32,443 bases of DNA from SLST01 sp964458555 (GTDB taxonomy: Bacteria; Spirochaetota; Spirochaetia; DSM-27196; SLST01). The stretch spans positions 1 through 32,443 of the forward strand of contig CAYWJH010000030.1 in assembly GCA_964458555.1 (NCBI GenBank), written 5' to 3'. The translations under genes and the position numbers were made by a program. Shown here piece after piece: positions 26,726 to 32,443 of the stretch. Under the pieces are notes generated by a model. That model ran no database searches. It saw only the letters and a list, made by a program, of their open reading frames with translations, and was not told the origin of the DNA. Position 1 is the first letter of the stretch. Each line of letters starts with the position of its first letter.

Positions 26726-27196
26726 TCACGAACCGGTCGAATGTCGGCTGAGGATGAGGAGGTCGCTGCCGTCCATGACGCGGGGGGCGGCTGAGGTCGT
26801 ACCGCGGTCGATCAGGTCCTCGTCCGCGAACACCGGCGCGTGCGTCTGCGCGGCCACGAGCAGCCCGTCGACCGGACGCACCTCGATCCCGTAATCCTCG
26901 CCGTCGTACACGTAGCGGAGGTAGGCGCCGAGCTCGCCGTCGCGGCCGTGCATCAGCTCGAGCCGCACGACCGAGACTCCGTGGCGCACGAAGAACCGAT
27001 AGAGCAAGGTCTGCGAGCGCTCCTGCTCGAGGCCCTCGAGCTCAGAGATGATCGCACCTGCCACCGACGGGTCGGCGCACACCGCGATAATGGCTGTTTC
27101 GTCGTTGTCTTCGAGGAGCACCGTGGGGTCGCCGGTCATCGGGTCGATCACGACCCCCCGAATGGTCACCTCAGTCCAAGCGTCACCCATCCGCAT
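26726..27196 (-). CDS. Bifunctional nuclease (BFN/DUF151) domain protein
   Basis: 156 residues. The N-terminal 100 or so match the bifunctional nuclease/DUF151 family (VTIRGVVIDPMTGDPTVLLED, ADPSVAGAIISELEG, VVRLELMHGRDGELGAYL). Some family members degrade DNA and RNA; most are uncharacterised. The last 40 residues (PVFADEDLIDRGTTSAAP onward) look poorly ordered. Starts ATG 27196 and ATG 27190 are both possible. A TACATT -10 box ends 3 nt before the first and 9 nt before the second, which favours 27190. No Shine-Dalgarno. It is divergent from cheR. Confidence 0.8.
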   Translation of the reverse strand: MRMGDAWTEVTIRGVVIDPMTGDPTVLLEDNDETAIIAVCADPSVAGAIISELEGLEQERSQTLLYRFFVRHGVSVVRLELMHGRDGELGAYLRYVYDGEDYGIEVRPVDGLLVAAQTHAPVFADEDLIDRGTTSAAPRVMDGSDLLILSRHSTGS

Positions 27197-27199
27197 TCG

Positions 27200-27208
27200 A
27201 ATGTAGCA
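27200..27208 (-). promoter_or_regulatory. Extended -10 of the BFN gene
   Basis: Minus-strand TG-C-TACATT (27208-27200) is an extended -10 with a 4/6 hexamer. I see no convincing -35. The predicted start (about 27193) lies between the two candidate ATGs. Confidence 0.4.
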
Positions 27209-27234
27209 CGCGGTGCGGGAAAAACTCGGCGCAG

Positions 27235-27263
27235 TTGACAGGTTTTTTGCAAAGGCATAGCTT
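27235..27263 (+). promoter_or_regulatory. Predicted promoter of cheR-cheB-lipB
   Basis: Perfect TTGACA (27235-27240), 17-nt spacer containing a run of six T, then TAGCTT (27258-27263, weak -10). This gives a leader of roughly 25 nt before the cheR ATG. No strong Shine-Dalgarno is seen in that leader. Confidence 0.5.
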
Positions 27264-27293
27264 GAAAAGCCAAACCGGGGCGCCAGAATCCAG

Positions 27294-28115
27294 ATGTCAG
27301 AGTTTTTGTCCGACGATTACTTCGAAAAGTTCAGGGCGCTCATCTATGATGCGAGCGGCATCCACTTCTCGACGACCAACCGGTCTATCCTCGAGAGCAG
27401 GCTGAAGGAACGAGTGAGAAGCTCGTCGGTCGCCACCGTCGACGAATACTACCGATCGATCAGGGGTAACGAGTCGGAGATGCGCGCGCTCCTCGACTCG
27501 GTCACGACCAACCTCACACGGTTCTTCCGCAACACGGCGCACGTGCAGACCTTCGAGTACTACGTCGTTCCCGAGCTCGTGAAGATCAAGCGGGCAGCGG
27601 GGACGACCACCATTCGTCTCTGGAGCGCCGGCTGCTCTACCGGCGAGGAACCGTACACGTTCGCGATGATCCTGCGCGAAGTCCTGCCCGCCGGGTTCAC
27701 CGCGGAGATCGTAGCGAGCGACCTGAGCCTCAAGTCGCTCATGATCGGGCAGGAAGGCTTCTACGCGGAGAACCGCGTCCAGGGAATCCCCGAGAAGTAC
27801 CTCGCGAAGTACTTCGACGCGAAGCCGGGCGGATATCGGGTCAAGGACGAGATCAGGCAGATGGTCCGGTTCGACTACCACAACCTGAAGCACGACAGCG
27901 GTCTGCGCAACCTCGATGTCGTCTTCTGTCGCAACGTCCTCATCTACTTCGACGAGGCGGCGCAGAAGGCGGTCGTCGACCGTTTCTGGGACGCCCTCGG
28001 CCCGAAGTCGTTTCTCTTCATCGGGCACTCGGAATCGCTCTTCGGTATGGAAACCGGCTTCGAGTTCCTCCGGACCGACTGGGCCTGTATCTACCGAAAG
28101 GAGATCTCCGCGTGA
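27294..28115 (+). CDS. cheR: Chemotaxis protein methyltransferase CheR
   Basis: 273 residues. CheR methylates glutamates of chemoreceptors using S-adenosylmethionine. The N-terminal helical domain (residues 1 to about 75) ends in the conserved TTNLTRFFRN; the SAM loop is LWSAGCSTGEEPYT (109-122), and FCRNVLIYFD lies near 212. No receptor-pentapeptide tether domain is seen. The cheR stop and cheB start overlap as GTGA, so methylation and demethylation enzymes are made together. Confidence 0.96.
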   Translation: MSEFLSDDYFEKFRALIYDASGIHFSTTNRSILESRLKERVRSSSVATVDEYYRSIRGNESEMRALLDSVTTNLTRFFRNTAHVQTFEYYVVPELVKIKRAAGTTTIRLWSAGCSTGEEPYTFAMILREVLPAGFTAEIVASDLSLKSLMIGQEGFYAENRVQGIPEKYLAKYFDAKPGGYRVKDEIRQMVRFDYHNLKHDSGLRNLDVVFCRNVLIYFDEAAQKAVVDRFWDALGPKSFLFIGHSESLFGMETGFEFLRTDWACIYRKEISA

Positions 28116-29245
28116 GCTCGAACCCCTACGGCGTCCTCGTGGTCGACGATTCGGCGATGATGCGCAGCCTCGTCGGGCGGGTCGTCGACTCCGACCCGGA
28201 GACGACCCTCGTAGGCAAGGCGATGAACGGCAGGTTCGCGCTGCAGAAGATCGACTCGCTCAAGCCCGAAGTAATCGTCCTCGACCTCGAGATGCCGGAG
28301 ATGAACGGCATCGAGTTTCTCCAGGAGCGGCGCAAGCGGGGTATCGACGTCCCGGTCGTCGTGCTGTCTTCGGTCGCCACGCGCGGAGCGAAGATCACCC
28401 TGGACGCGCTTGCGCTCGGAGCCTCCGACTTCATCCTGAAGCCGTCCGGCTCGGTGAGCCCGGATATACACAAGGTCGCCGATCAGCTGCTCGAGCTCAT
28501 CAAGTCGCTCGGAGCCGAGTACCGCATCCGCCACGGAGCGCCGGCGGAGCGGCCGGTCGCGAAGGCCGCGGCGCGGGCGCCGTCGACACCCGCGGTCCGC
28601 CGCGAGCCGGTCATTCCGCCGGTCGTCGAGCGCCCGCCGGTGAAGGCGGGGCCGATCGAGATCGTGGCGGTGGGAATCTCGACCGGCGGTCCCAACGCGC
28701 TTCGGAAAGTGTTCGCGCTCATCCCCGGCGATCTGCCCTGCCCCATCGTCGTGGTCCAGCACATGCCGCCCGGCTTCACCACCGAGTTCGCGAAGAGCCT
28801 CGACCGAGTCTGCGCGCTCGCGGTGAAGGAAGCCGACGACGACGAGAAGCTCGCGCCCGGTACGATCTACATAGCACCGGGCGACCACCATCTGACGGTG
28901 ACGCGCTCCGGCGGCGTTGCCCGCATCCGCACGAATCAGGACCCCAACCGCAACGGTCATCGCCCGTCGGCCGACGTGCTCTTCGAGTCGATTGCCGAGC
29001 ACTACGGCAGGTGCGCGCTGGGCGTCATCATGACCGGCATGGGCAAGGACGGCGCCATCCACCTCGGCTCGATTTTGAAGAAGGGCGGGCTCACCGTCGG
29101 GCAGGACGAGTCGACGTCGGTCGTCTACGGGATGCCCAAGGTCGCCTACGAAATGGGCCACGTACAGTACCAGGTCCCGCTACCGGAGATGGCGGAGACG
29201 ATCACGCGTCTGGTCACCGAACACCAGAAGGAACCCAAGGATTAG
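28112..29245 (+). CDS. cheB: Chemotaxis response regulator methylesterase CheB
   Basis: 377 residues. A receiver domain (Asp58 in VIVLDLEMPEMNG, Lys110 in FILKPSG) is joined by an Ala/Pro/Arg-rich linker (about 142-178) to the methylesterase domain, with catalytic Ser190 (GISTGGPNAL), His217 (VQHMPPGF) and Asp313 (TGMGKDG). Phosphorylated CheB demethylates receptors and resets sensitivity. The start is GTG at 28112, with AGGAGA upstream. The order cheR-cheB is conserved in many bacteria; no cheA, cheW or cheY is in the window. Confidence 0.96.
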   Translation: MSSNPYGVLVVDDSAMMRSLVGRVVDSDPETTLVGKAMNGRFALQKIDSLKPEVIVLDLEMPEMNGIEFLQERRKRGIDVPVVVLSSVATRGAKITLDALALGASDFILKPSGSVSPDIHKVADQLLELIKSLGAEYRIRHGAPAERPVAKAAARAPSTPAVRREPVIPPVVERPPVKAGPIEIVAVGISTGGPNALRKVFALIPGDLPCPIVVVQHMPPGFTTEFAKSLDRVCALAVKEADDDEKLAPGTIYIAPGDHHLTVTRSGGVARIRTNQDPNRNGHRPSADVLFESIAEHYGRCALGVIMTGMGKDGAIHLGSILKKGGLTVGQDESTSVVYGMPKVAYEMGHVQYQVPLPEMAETITRLVTEHQKEPKD

Positions 29246-29252
29246 CGCGAGT

Positions 29253-29960
29253 ATGGACGGCGATACCGAAGCACTGAAGCTCACCGTCCGCGACGTAGGG
29301 CGCATGGCCTACGACGAAGCGCTCGACCTGCAGTACCGCCTTGTCGAGGAACGCCGCGACGAGCGCATCGGGGACACGCTCATCCTCGTCGAGCACCCGC
29401 CGGTCATCACGATGGGCCGTAAGGCCGAGGACGCCGACATCCTCGCCCCGCTGCCGCTGCTCGAGAAGGCCGGCGTGACGATCCACCGCATCACGCGCGG
29501 AGGCGAGGCCACCTACCACGGCCCCGGACAGATCGTGGGGTACGCGATCATCAACCTCTACAACCACCAGCGCAAGCTGCGGCTGTTCGTCGAGCGGATG
29601 GAGGAGGTCTTCATTCGTCTGCTCGACCGGCACTACGGCATCGCGGCCGGCCGCGACGACGAGCACCGTGGGGTATGGGTGGGCGACCGAAAGATCACCG
29701 CGATCGGTATCGCGGTGACGCGCGCGATCACGATGCACGGGTTCGCGTTCAACGTCGCCCCAGACCTCTCGCACTTCGAGTGGATCATCCCCTGCGGCAT
29801 CCGCGACAGGGGCGTCACCTCGCTCGAGCGAGAGCTCGGGAGGCAGCCGGATAGGGAAACGGTCAAGTCTCAGGTCGTCGAATCGTTCTGCGACGTGTAC
29901 GGCTACGAGGTCGTATCCGGCCCGGGCACACGGAGCGGCTCGAGCTCCGGCTCGCGGTAG
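29253..29960 (+). CDS. lipB: Octanoyltransferase LipB
   Basis: 235 residues. LipB moves octanoate from acyl carrier protein to lipoyl domains, the first step of lipoate synthesis. The signature TRGGEATYHGPGQIVGY, Lys147 (GDRKITAIGIAV) and the catalytic Cys181 in WIIPCGI are present. The last 15 or so residues (GPGTRSGSSSGSR) are a low-complexity tail beyond the fold. The ATG is 7 nt after cheB, so the gene is probably co-transcribed with chemotaxis genes despite no shared function. No lipA is seen. The tail overlaps the rseC 3' end on the other strand by 58 bp. Confidence 0.94.
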   Translation: MDGDTEALKLTVRDVGRMAYDEALDLQYRLVEERRDERIGDTLILVEHPPVITMGRKAEDADILAPLPLLEKAGVTIHRITRGGEATYHGPGQIVGYAIINLYNHQRKLRLFVERMEEVFIRLLDRHYGIAAGRDDEHRGVWVGDRKITAIGIAVTRAITMHGFAFNVAPDLSHFEWIIPCGIRDRGVTSLERELGRQPDRETVKSQVVESFCDVYGYEVVSGPGTRSGSSSGSR

Positions 29961-30376
29961 ACCGCGACGACCCGCGGGCGCGCCTCCGGAATCCATCTGC
30001 TCGCGAGCACCGCCAGGCCGAACCCGGCGGCGAGCCCGGCGAAGCCTCCGGCCACGCGCTGCGTCTCCGAGTCGGTGAACCCCAACGCCACGTAGAGCGC
30101 CGTGAAGAGCACGAGCGGCAGCGCGAACAGGAGCGCAGCCCTGCCGAGCGCGTGCGACTCGGGCACCTCGACCGCGACCACGTCGCCCTCCGCGAGCGGC
30201 TTCGCTCCGAGGCGGTCGTCGTCTACGACCGCCTCGTAGGTGCGTTCCCTCGGCGAGCAGAGCAGGCTCGAGCAGCTCGAGCACGTCTCGGTGGGGCTGC
30301 AGCGCACCGTCACCGACTCCTCGCCGACGGCGATGACGGTCGCGCGCTCGGTGACCCCGGCGCGGCGGTCACTCAC
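29903..30376 (-). CDS. rseC: RseC/MucC-family membrane protein
   Basis: 157 residues. The N-terminal soluble part carries four cysteines, C26-x5-C32-x2-C35-x4-C40, typical of RseC and related SoxR-reducing proteins. A beta domain follows, then two transmembrane helices (LLFALPLVLFTALYVALGF and GFAGLAAGFGLAVLAS). Family members influence envelope stress signalling or work with Rnf-type electron transport. No rnf or rpoE gene is nearby, so the partner is unknown. The start is GTG at 30376 with GGAG upstream, overlapping the YmdB-like gene by 8 nt. Confidence 0.8.
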   Translation of the reverse strand: MSDRRAGVTERATVIAVGEESVTVRCSPTETCSSCSSLLCSPRERTYEAVVDDDRLGAKPLAEGDVVAVEVPESHALGRAALLFALPLVLFTALYVALGFTDSETQRVAGGFAGLAAGFGLAVLASRWIPEARPRVVAVYREPELEPLRVPGPDTTS

Positions 30377-31169
30377 CGGACGGCTCCGGGGCGGCGCGCT
30401 GGACGGGCGCGATCGCGGTCGCCTTGCCGTCGTCGTCGAAGTCGAGCAGGACCCCCTGCAGCTCGAGGTTGACCCAGGTGTCGGACGAACGCTCGGGCAC
30501 GCCGGTGAGGAACTTGCGGATCTCCGGGCCGGGGTCGAGTCCGGAGACGCTATCGCGGCTCCCGGTCCGTCCGGCATCGCCGATCACCGCGGTACCCTTG
30601 GGCATGATCCGCGCGTCGGCGGTCTGCACCCGCGTCCCCGTCCCGATCACCGCCGAGACCACGCCATCGGCGTGATGGAACATCGTGTACTTCTCCGCGG
30701 TGGTGGTCGCGTGGAAGTCGACGATGACGTGCGGCGTCTCGTTCCGCGCTCGCGAGGCGAGCTCCGGCAGGTAGGTATAGGGGTTGCTCAGGTGCACGCG
30801 GTCGAATCCCGACTGACCGAGCATACTGATCACCGCGATGCGCGCGTCGCCGGAGAGGCTGTAGTAGCGCCAGCCGCGGCCGGGCGTGCCCGGAGGGAAG
30901 TTCGCCGGGCGCAGCAGATAGTGGGCGCCCTCGATGTGCGGCACCATGTCCTTCTTGAAGTAGATCTGCTCGCCGCCGGTGATCACGTCGATCCCGAGCT
31001 TGCGCAGGTAGATCGAGTGGTTCTTGCCGATGCCGAAGCCGCCGGTCGCTCCGTCGCCGTTGGCGATGACGAAGTCGAGCTCCAGCTCGCTGCGCAGATC
31101 CGAGAGGAGCGTCTTGACGCAGTAGACGCCGGCCTTGCCGACTATTTCGCCGATGAAGAGGACACGCAC
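30369..31169 (-). CDS. YmdB/TIGR00282-family protein lacking most metal ligands
   Basis: 266 residues, normal for the family, and collinear with YmdB 2',3'-cyclic nucleotide phosphodiesterases: LFIGEIVGKAG, VIANGDGATGGFGI, LLRPANFPPGTPGRGWRYY, VDFHATTTAEK, VQTADARIMPKGTAVIGDAGRTG. At the metal-site positions, however, the residues are Glu8 (family Asp), Asp39 and Gly40 (Glu-Asn), Glu67 and Gln68 (Asn-His), Gly178 and Arg180 (His, His). Only His153 is kept. Catalysis by the usual di-metal mechanism is therefore unlikely; binding or a structural role is possible. The start is GTG at 31169 with AGGG upstream, and the frame continues upstream without homology. It is co-transcribed with rseC. Confidence 0.85.
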   Translation of the reverse strand: MRVLFIGEIVGKAGVYCVKTLLSDLRSELELDFVIANGDGATGGFGIGKNHSIYLRKLGIDVITGGEQIYFKKDMVPHIEGAHYLLRPANFPPGTPGRGWRYYSLSGDARIAVISMLGQSGFDRVHLSNPYTYLPELASRARNETPHVIVDFHATTTAEKYTMFHHADGVVSAVIGTGTRVQTADARIMPKGTAVIGDAGRTGSRDSVSGLDPGPEIRKFLTGVPERSSDTWVNLELQGVLLDFDDDGKATAIAPVQRAAPEPSGE

Positions 31170-31466
31170 GAGGACCCTAAGGTAGCAGAGCCGGGCTCGA
31201 AAGTCACGGCGCGGGCGGCTGGCGAGCGCACCACGCCCGGCTCCCACGCCGCGCCGGCGCCCGGGCCCGTTGGGTCGTCGCGACCCATCTGCGCGCGCCT
31301 CCCGCGCGACGTGGACCGATGTGACACGCCCGCGCTCGCGCTTCCGGGAGGGGTGTCGTGCGACGCGCCGCGGCTCCGGGTGCGCAGGCGCTGTAACCAT
31401 CGACGTGAAAACGACTTGGACCTCCGCCCGCAAATTGCCCGCGCCTGCCGCGAAACGGGGTGACAA
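31170..31466. other. Non-coding spacer between the YmdB-like gene and the hsp20 promoter
   Basis: About 300 bp without a credible gene on either strand; the open frames that cross it are Arg/Pro/Ala-rich and lack ribosome sites. It must hold the promoter of the YmdB-like gene (not identified) and, on the hsp20 side, a perfect 17-bp dyad at 31271-31287. The part from about 31390 is noticeably richer in A/T. Confidence 0.6.
31271..31287. repeat. 17-bp perfect dyad, candidate activator site
   Basis: TGGGTCG, three bases, CGACCCA: two perfect 7-nt inverted arms. The dyad lies about 200 bp upstream of the predicted sigma-54 transcription start, the usual range for an enhancer bound by a dimeric NtrC/NtrX-type activator. 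A chance palindrome in GC-rich DNA is possible. Confidence 0.4.
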
Positions 31467-31483
31467 CTGGCACGCTTTCTGCT
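31467..31483 (+). promoter_or_regulatory. Sigma-54 (-24/-12) promoter of hsp20
   Basis: CTGGCACGCTTTCTGCT matches the RpoN consensus (YTGGCACG, three free bases, TTGCW), with an intact -24 block TGGCACG and TGC at -12. The GG and GC dinucleotides are exactly 10 nt apart. The predicted start is near 31494. A weak sigma-70 alternative (GTGACA at 31460) has no good -10 at 16-18 nt. The sigma-54 factor itself is encoded at 16383-17753. Confidence 0.6.
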
Positions 31484-31495
31484 GTTATAGGGGTG

Positions 31496-31593
31496 TGGGC
31501 GCCGGAAGGGCCCATGCCGTCGCGAAAGGGCGGCACCGTCCCGGTAGGGGACGGAACCCGCAGAGCGGGTACATCGGCCTGAAAGACAGGCCG
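31496..31593 (+). promoter_or_regulatory. hsp20 5' leader with five tandem hairpins
   Basis: Five hairpins follow one another with gaps of only 1-4 nt. (1) TGGGC 31496-31500 with GCCCA 31510-31514. (2) GCCGTC 31516-31521 with GGCGGC 31529-31534 (one G-U pair), ending in a GAAA loop. (3) CCGTCCC 31536-31542 with GGGACGG 31548-31554. (4) ACCCGC 31556-31561 with GCGGGT 31565-31570. (5) CGGCCTG 31575-31581 with CAGGCCG 31587-31593. Stems 3-5 are perfect. The Shine-Dalgarno AGGAGG (31599-31604) lies just after the last hairpin and is not part of it. I do not recognise a known riboswitch or thermometer class. Confidence 0.65.
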
Positions 31594-31609
31594 TCACGAG
31601 GAGGGCGTT

Positions 31610-32146
31610 ATGGCACGCCACGATTTTCCGGATCTCGGCAAGGTGATGGACGAGATATTCGCCGCCGCCGAGGATTTCACCAACGCATTCACCGACCGAA
31701 TGCAGTTCACCCCGGGTGACAAGACGTGGAAGTGGAACCGCGAGTTCTACACCGCGTACAACTACCCGCCCGCGAACATCTACATGACCGAGGACAAGAC
31801 CCTCGTCTTCGAGTTCGCCATCGCCGGTTTCAGCGAGGCCGATGTCACGCTGCAGTTCAAGGGCGACTACATGGTCTTCTCCGGGATTCTGCCCGAGGAC
31901 ATGCAGGAGCCGACCGGCGCGCGCTACTTCAAGCGCCGACTGAAGCGCAAGAGCTTCGCCGACCAGCGCTACTACGTCCCCGAGGACAAGTTCAACCGCG
32001 ACGCGGTGAAGGCCGTGTACAAGAACGGAATCCTCACGGTGACCATCCCGCCCAAGGACGAGGTCACGAGCGAACCGGGTGTGAAGATCGACATCGTCAA
32101 CGAGGACGAGGCCGAAGGAGGCACGCAGACGAAGGAGAAGAAGTGA
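31610..32146 (+). CDS. Small heat-shock protein, Hsp20/alpha-crystallin family
   Basis: 178 residues. Hsp20 chaperones hold unfolding proteins without ATP. A 55-residue N-terminal arm (MARHDFPDLGKVMDEIF, rich in Phe) precedes the alpha-crystallin domain (about 58-155: NIYMTEDKTLVFEFAIAGF, FKRRLKRKSFADQRYYVP, VKAVYKNGILTVTIPP). The last motif carries the conserved N-G-x-L. An IxI oligomer motif (KIDIV) lies in the tail. AGGAGG with a 5-nt gap supports the ATG. Upstream lie a sigma-54-type promoter and a structured leader; downstream is a tiny membrane protein with a 1-nt overlap. Confidence 0.93.
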   Translation: MARHDFPDLGKVMDEIFAAAEDFTNAFTDRMQFTPGDKTWKWNREFYTAYNYPPANIYMTEDKTLVFEFAIAGFSEADVTLQFKGDYMVFSGILPEDMQEPTGARYFKRRLKRKSFADQRYYVPEDKFNRDAVKAVYKNGILTVTIPPKDEVTSEPGVKIDIVNEDEAEGGTQTKEKK

Positions 32147-32259
32147 TGTGGTTCGGACTGATCCTTGGAGTGGTGCTCGGCTACTTCTTCAAGCCCCAGA
32201 TCGACAGGGGCGTCCAGAAGGTGGCGAGGATGATCCGCGACAACCGATCCGGCTACTGA
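32146..32259 (+). CDS. 37-residue single-span membrane protein
   Basis: The ATG overlaps the hsp20 stop (TGATG), and GGAG lies about 10 nt upstream. The peptide has one hydrophobic N-terminal helix (MWFGLILGVVLGYFF) and a basic amphipathic tail (KPQIDRGVQKVARMIRDNR). Composition, coupling to hsp20 and the terminator that follows argue for a real gene. Function unknown; it might tether or report on the chaperone at the membrane, which is speculation. Confidence 0.7.
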   Translation: MWFGLILGVVLGYFFKPQIDRGVQKVARMIRDNRSGY

Positions 32260-32285
32260 GCCTATTCAACACTCGTTCGCCAGAC

Positions 32286-32319
32286 AGGGGCTGCCCGGTT
32301 CGCCGGGTGGCCCCTTTTT
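32286..32319 (+). terminator. Intrinsic terminator of the hsp20 operon
   Basis: GGGGC pairs with GCCCC, and inside it CCCGG pairs with CCGGG around a TTCG tetraloop, followed directly by five T. This is the only textbook intrinsic terminator I found in the window. Confidence 0.92.
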
Positions 32320-32443
32320 CGTCTCCCGGTCGCGGGGCCACCGGCGACCGACGGTGGTGCGGGCGGCCACAGGCGGTGCACGCGTGGCCAGGCGCGCGGC
32401 GGCGGTCCGTCCCGTGGCGCCGTCCTCGCCGAGCGCGCGCCCC
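32320..32443. other. Right-end sequence with no gene seen
   Basis: GC-rich sequence after the terminator. No start codon with a ribosome site and no recognisable peptide. The next gene lies beyond the window. Confidence 0.5.

Noticed and set aside
31460..31488. Sigma-70 promoter for hsp20 based on GTGACA
   Set aside because: No acceptable -10 hexamer occurs at 16-18 nt; TATAGG lies 20 nt away. The overlapping -24/-12 element fits its consensus far better.
31575..31609. Simple RNA thermometer hiding the hsp20 ribosome site
   Set aside because: The last hairpin closes at 31593 and the AGGAGG at 31599-31604 is outside it. Sequestration would need an alternative fold that I cannot demonstrate.

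Overview
The window is a GC-rich bacterial chromosome fragment with almost no spacer DNA. It has no rRNA, tRNA, CRISPR array or insertion sequence that I can see. Its gene content suggests a free-living, motile, double-membraned spirochaete (Spirochaetota, moderate confidence). The grounds are rpoN-hpf-hprK-ptsH in a row, lptC-lptA-lptB directly behind pyrG with no KDO genes, linked cheR-cheB, and a YmdB-like protein with altered metal ligands. Bases 1-34 are not genomic: they match the 3' end of the Illumina TruSeq read-1 adapter, so the first gene is cut by a contig end.

Layout, left to right. (a) 35-3523, minus strand: a LamG/FN3 exported protein and a large TPR protein, divergent from uvrC (3552-5408, plus) across a 28-bp gap. 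(b) 5464-7711, minus: an accessory patch with an alpha/beta hydrolase, an orphan Phd/YefM-like antitoxin, and a HepT/MntA-type toxin-antitoxin pair. (c) 7761-17753, minus: an 11-gene, 10-kb apparent operon, rpoN-hpf-hprK-ptsH-DUF4390-ntrY-ntrX-lexA-holA-DUF1499 lipoprotein-serA, in which nearly every junction overlaps. It starts at a good sigma-70 promoter. (d) 17841-19189, minus: a small PH-like membrane protein and surE, divergent from a plus-strand operon tkt-hydrolase-capA (19317-22869). (e) 22899-26655, minus: pyrG-lptC-lptA-lptB. (f) 26726-27196, minus: a bifunctional-nuclease protein, divergent from cheR-cheB-lipB (27294-29960, plus). (g) 29903-31169, minus: rseC and the YmdB-like gene, with rseC overlapping the lipB tail. 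(h) 31170-32319: a 440-bp non-coding region leading into an Hsp20 gene and a 37-residue membrane protein, closed by a strong terminator.

How the genes work together. The long operon joins sigma-54, a ribosome hibernation factor, the HPr kinase/HPr carbon-status switch, an NtrY/NtrX two-component system whose regulator acts through sigma-54, and the SOS repressor LexA. A textbook-spaced -24/-12 element (GG-N10-GC) lies upstream of hsp20. It is followed by a leader of about 115 nt carrying five consecutive hairpins, so hsp20 is a candidate target of the sigma-54 system encoded in the same window. The pyrG-lptCAB unit supplies CTP and the outer-membrane glycolipid export bridge. cheR/cheB provide chemotaxis adaptation.

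Most worth following up: the hsp20 control region, the YmdB-like protein that has lost nearly all family metal ligands, a set of genes whose -10 boxes sit 7-10 nt from a start codon with no Shine-Dalgarno (candidate leaderless mRNAs), and the toxin-antitoxin patch.
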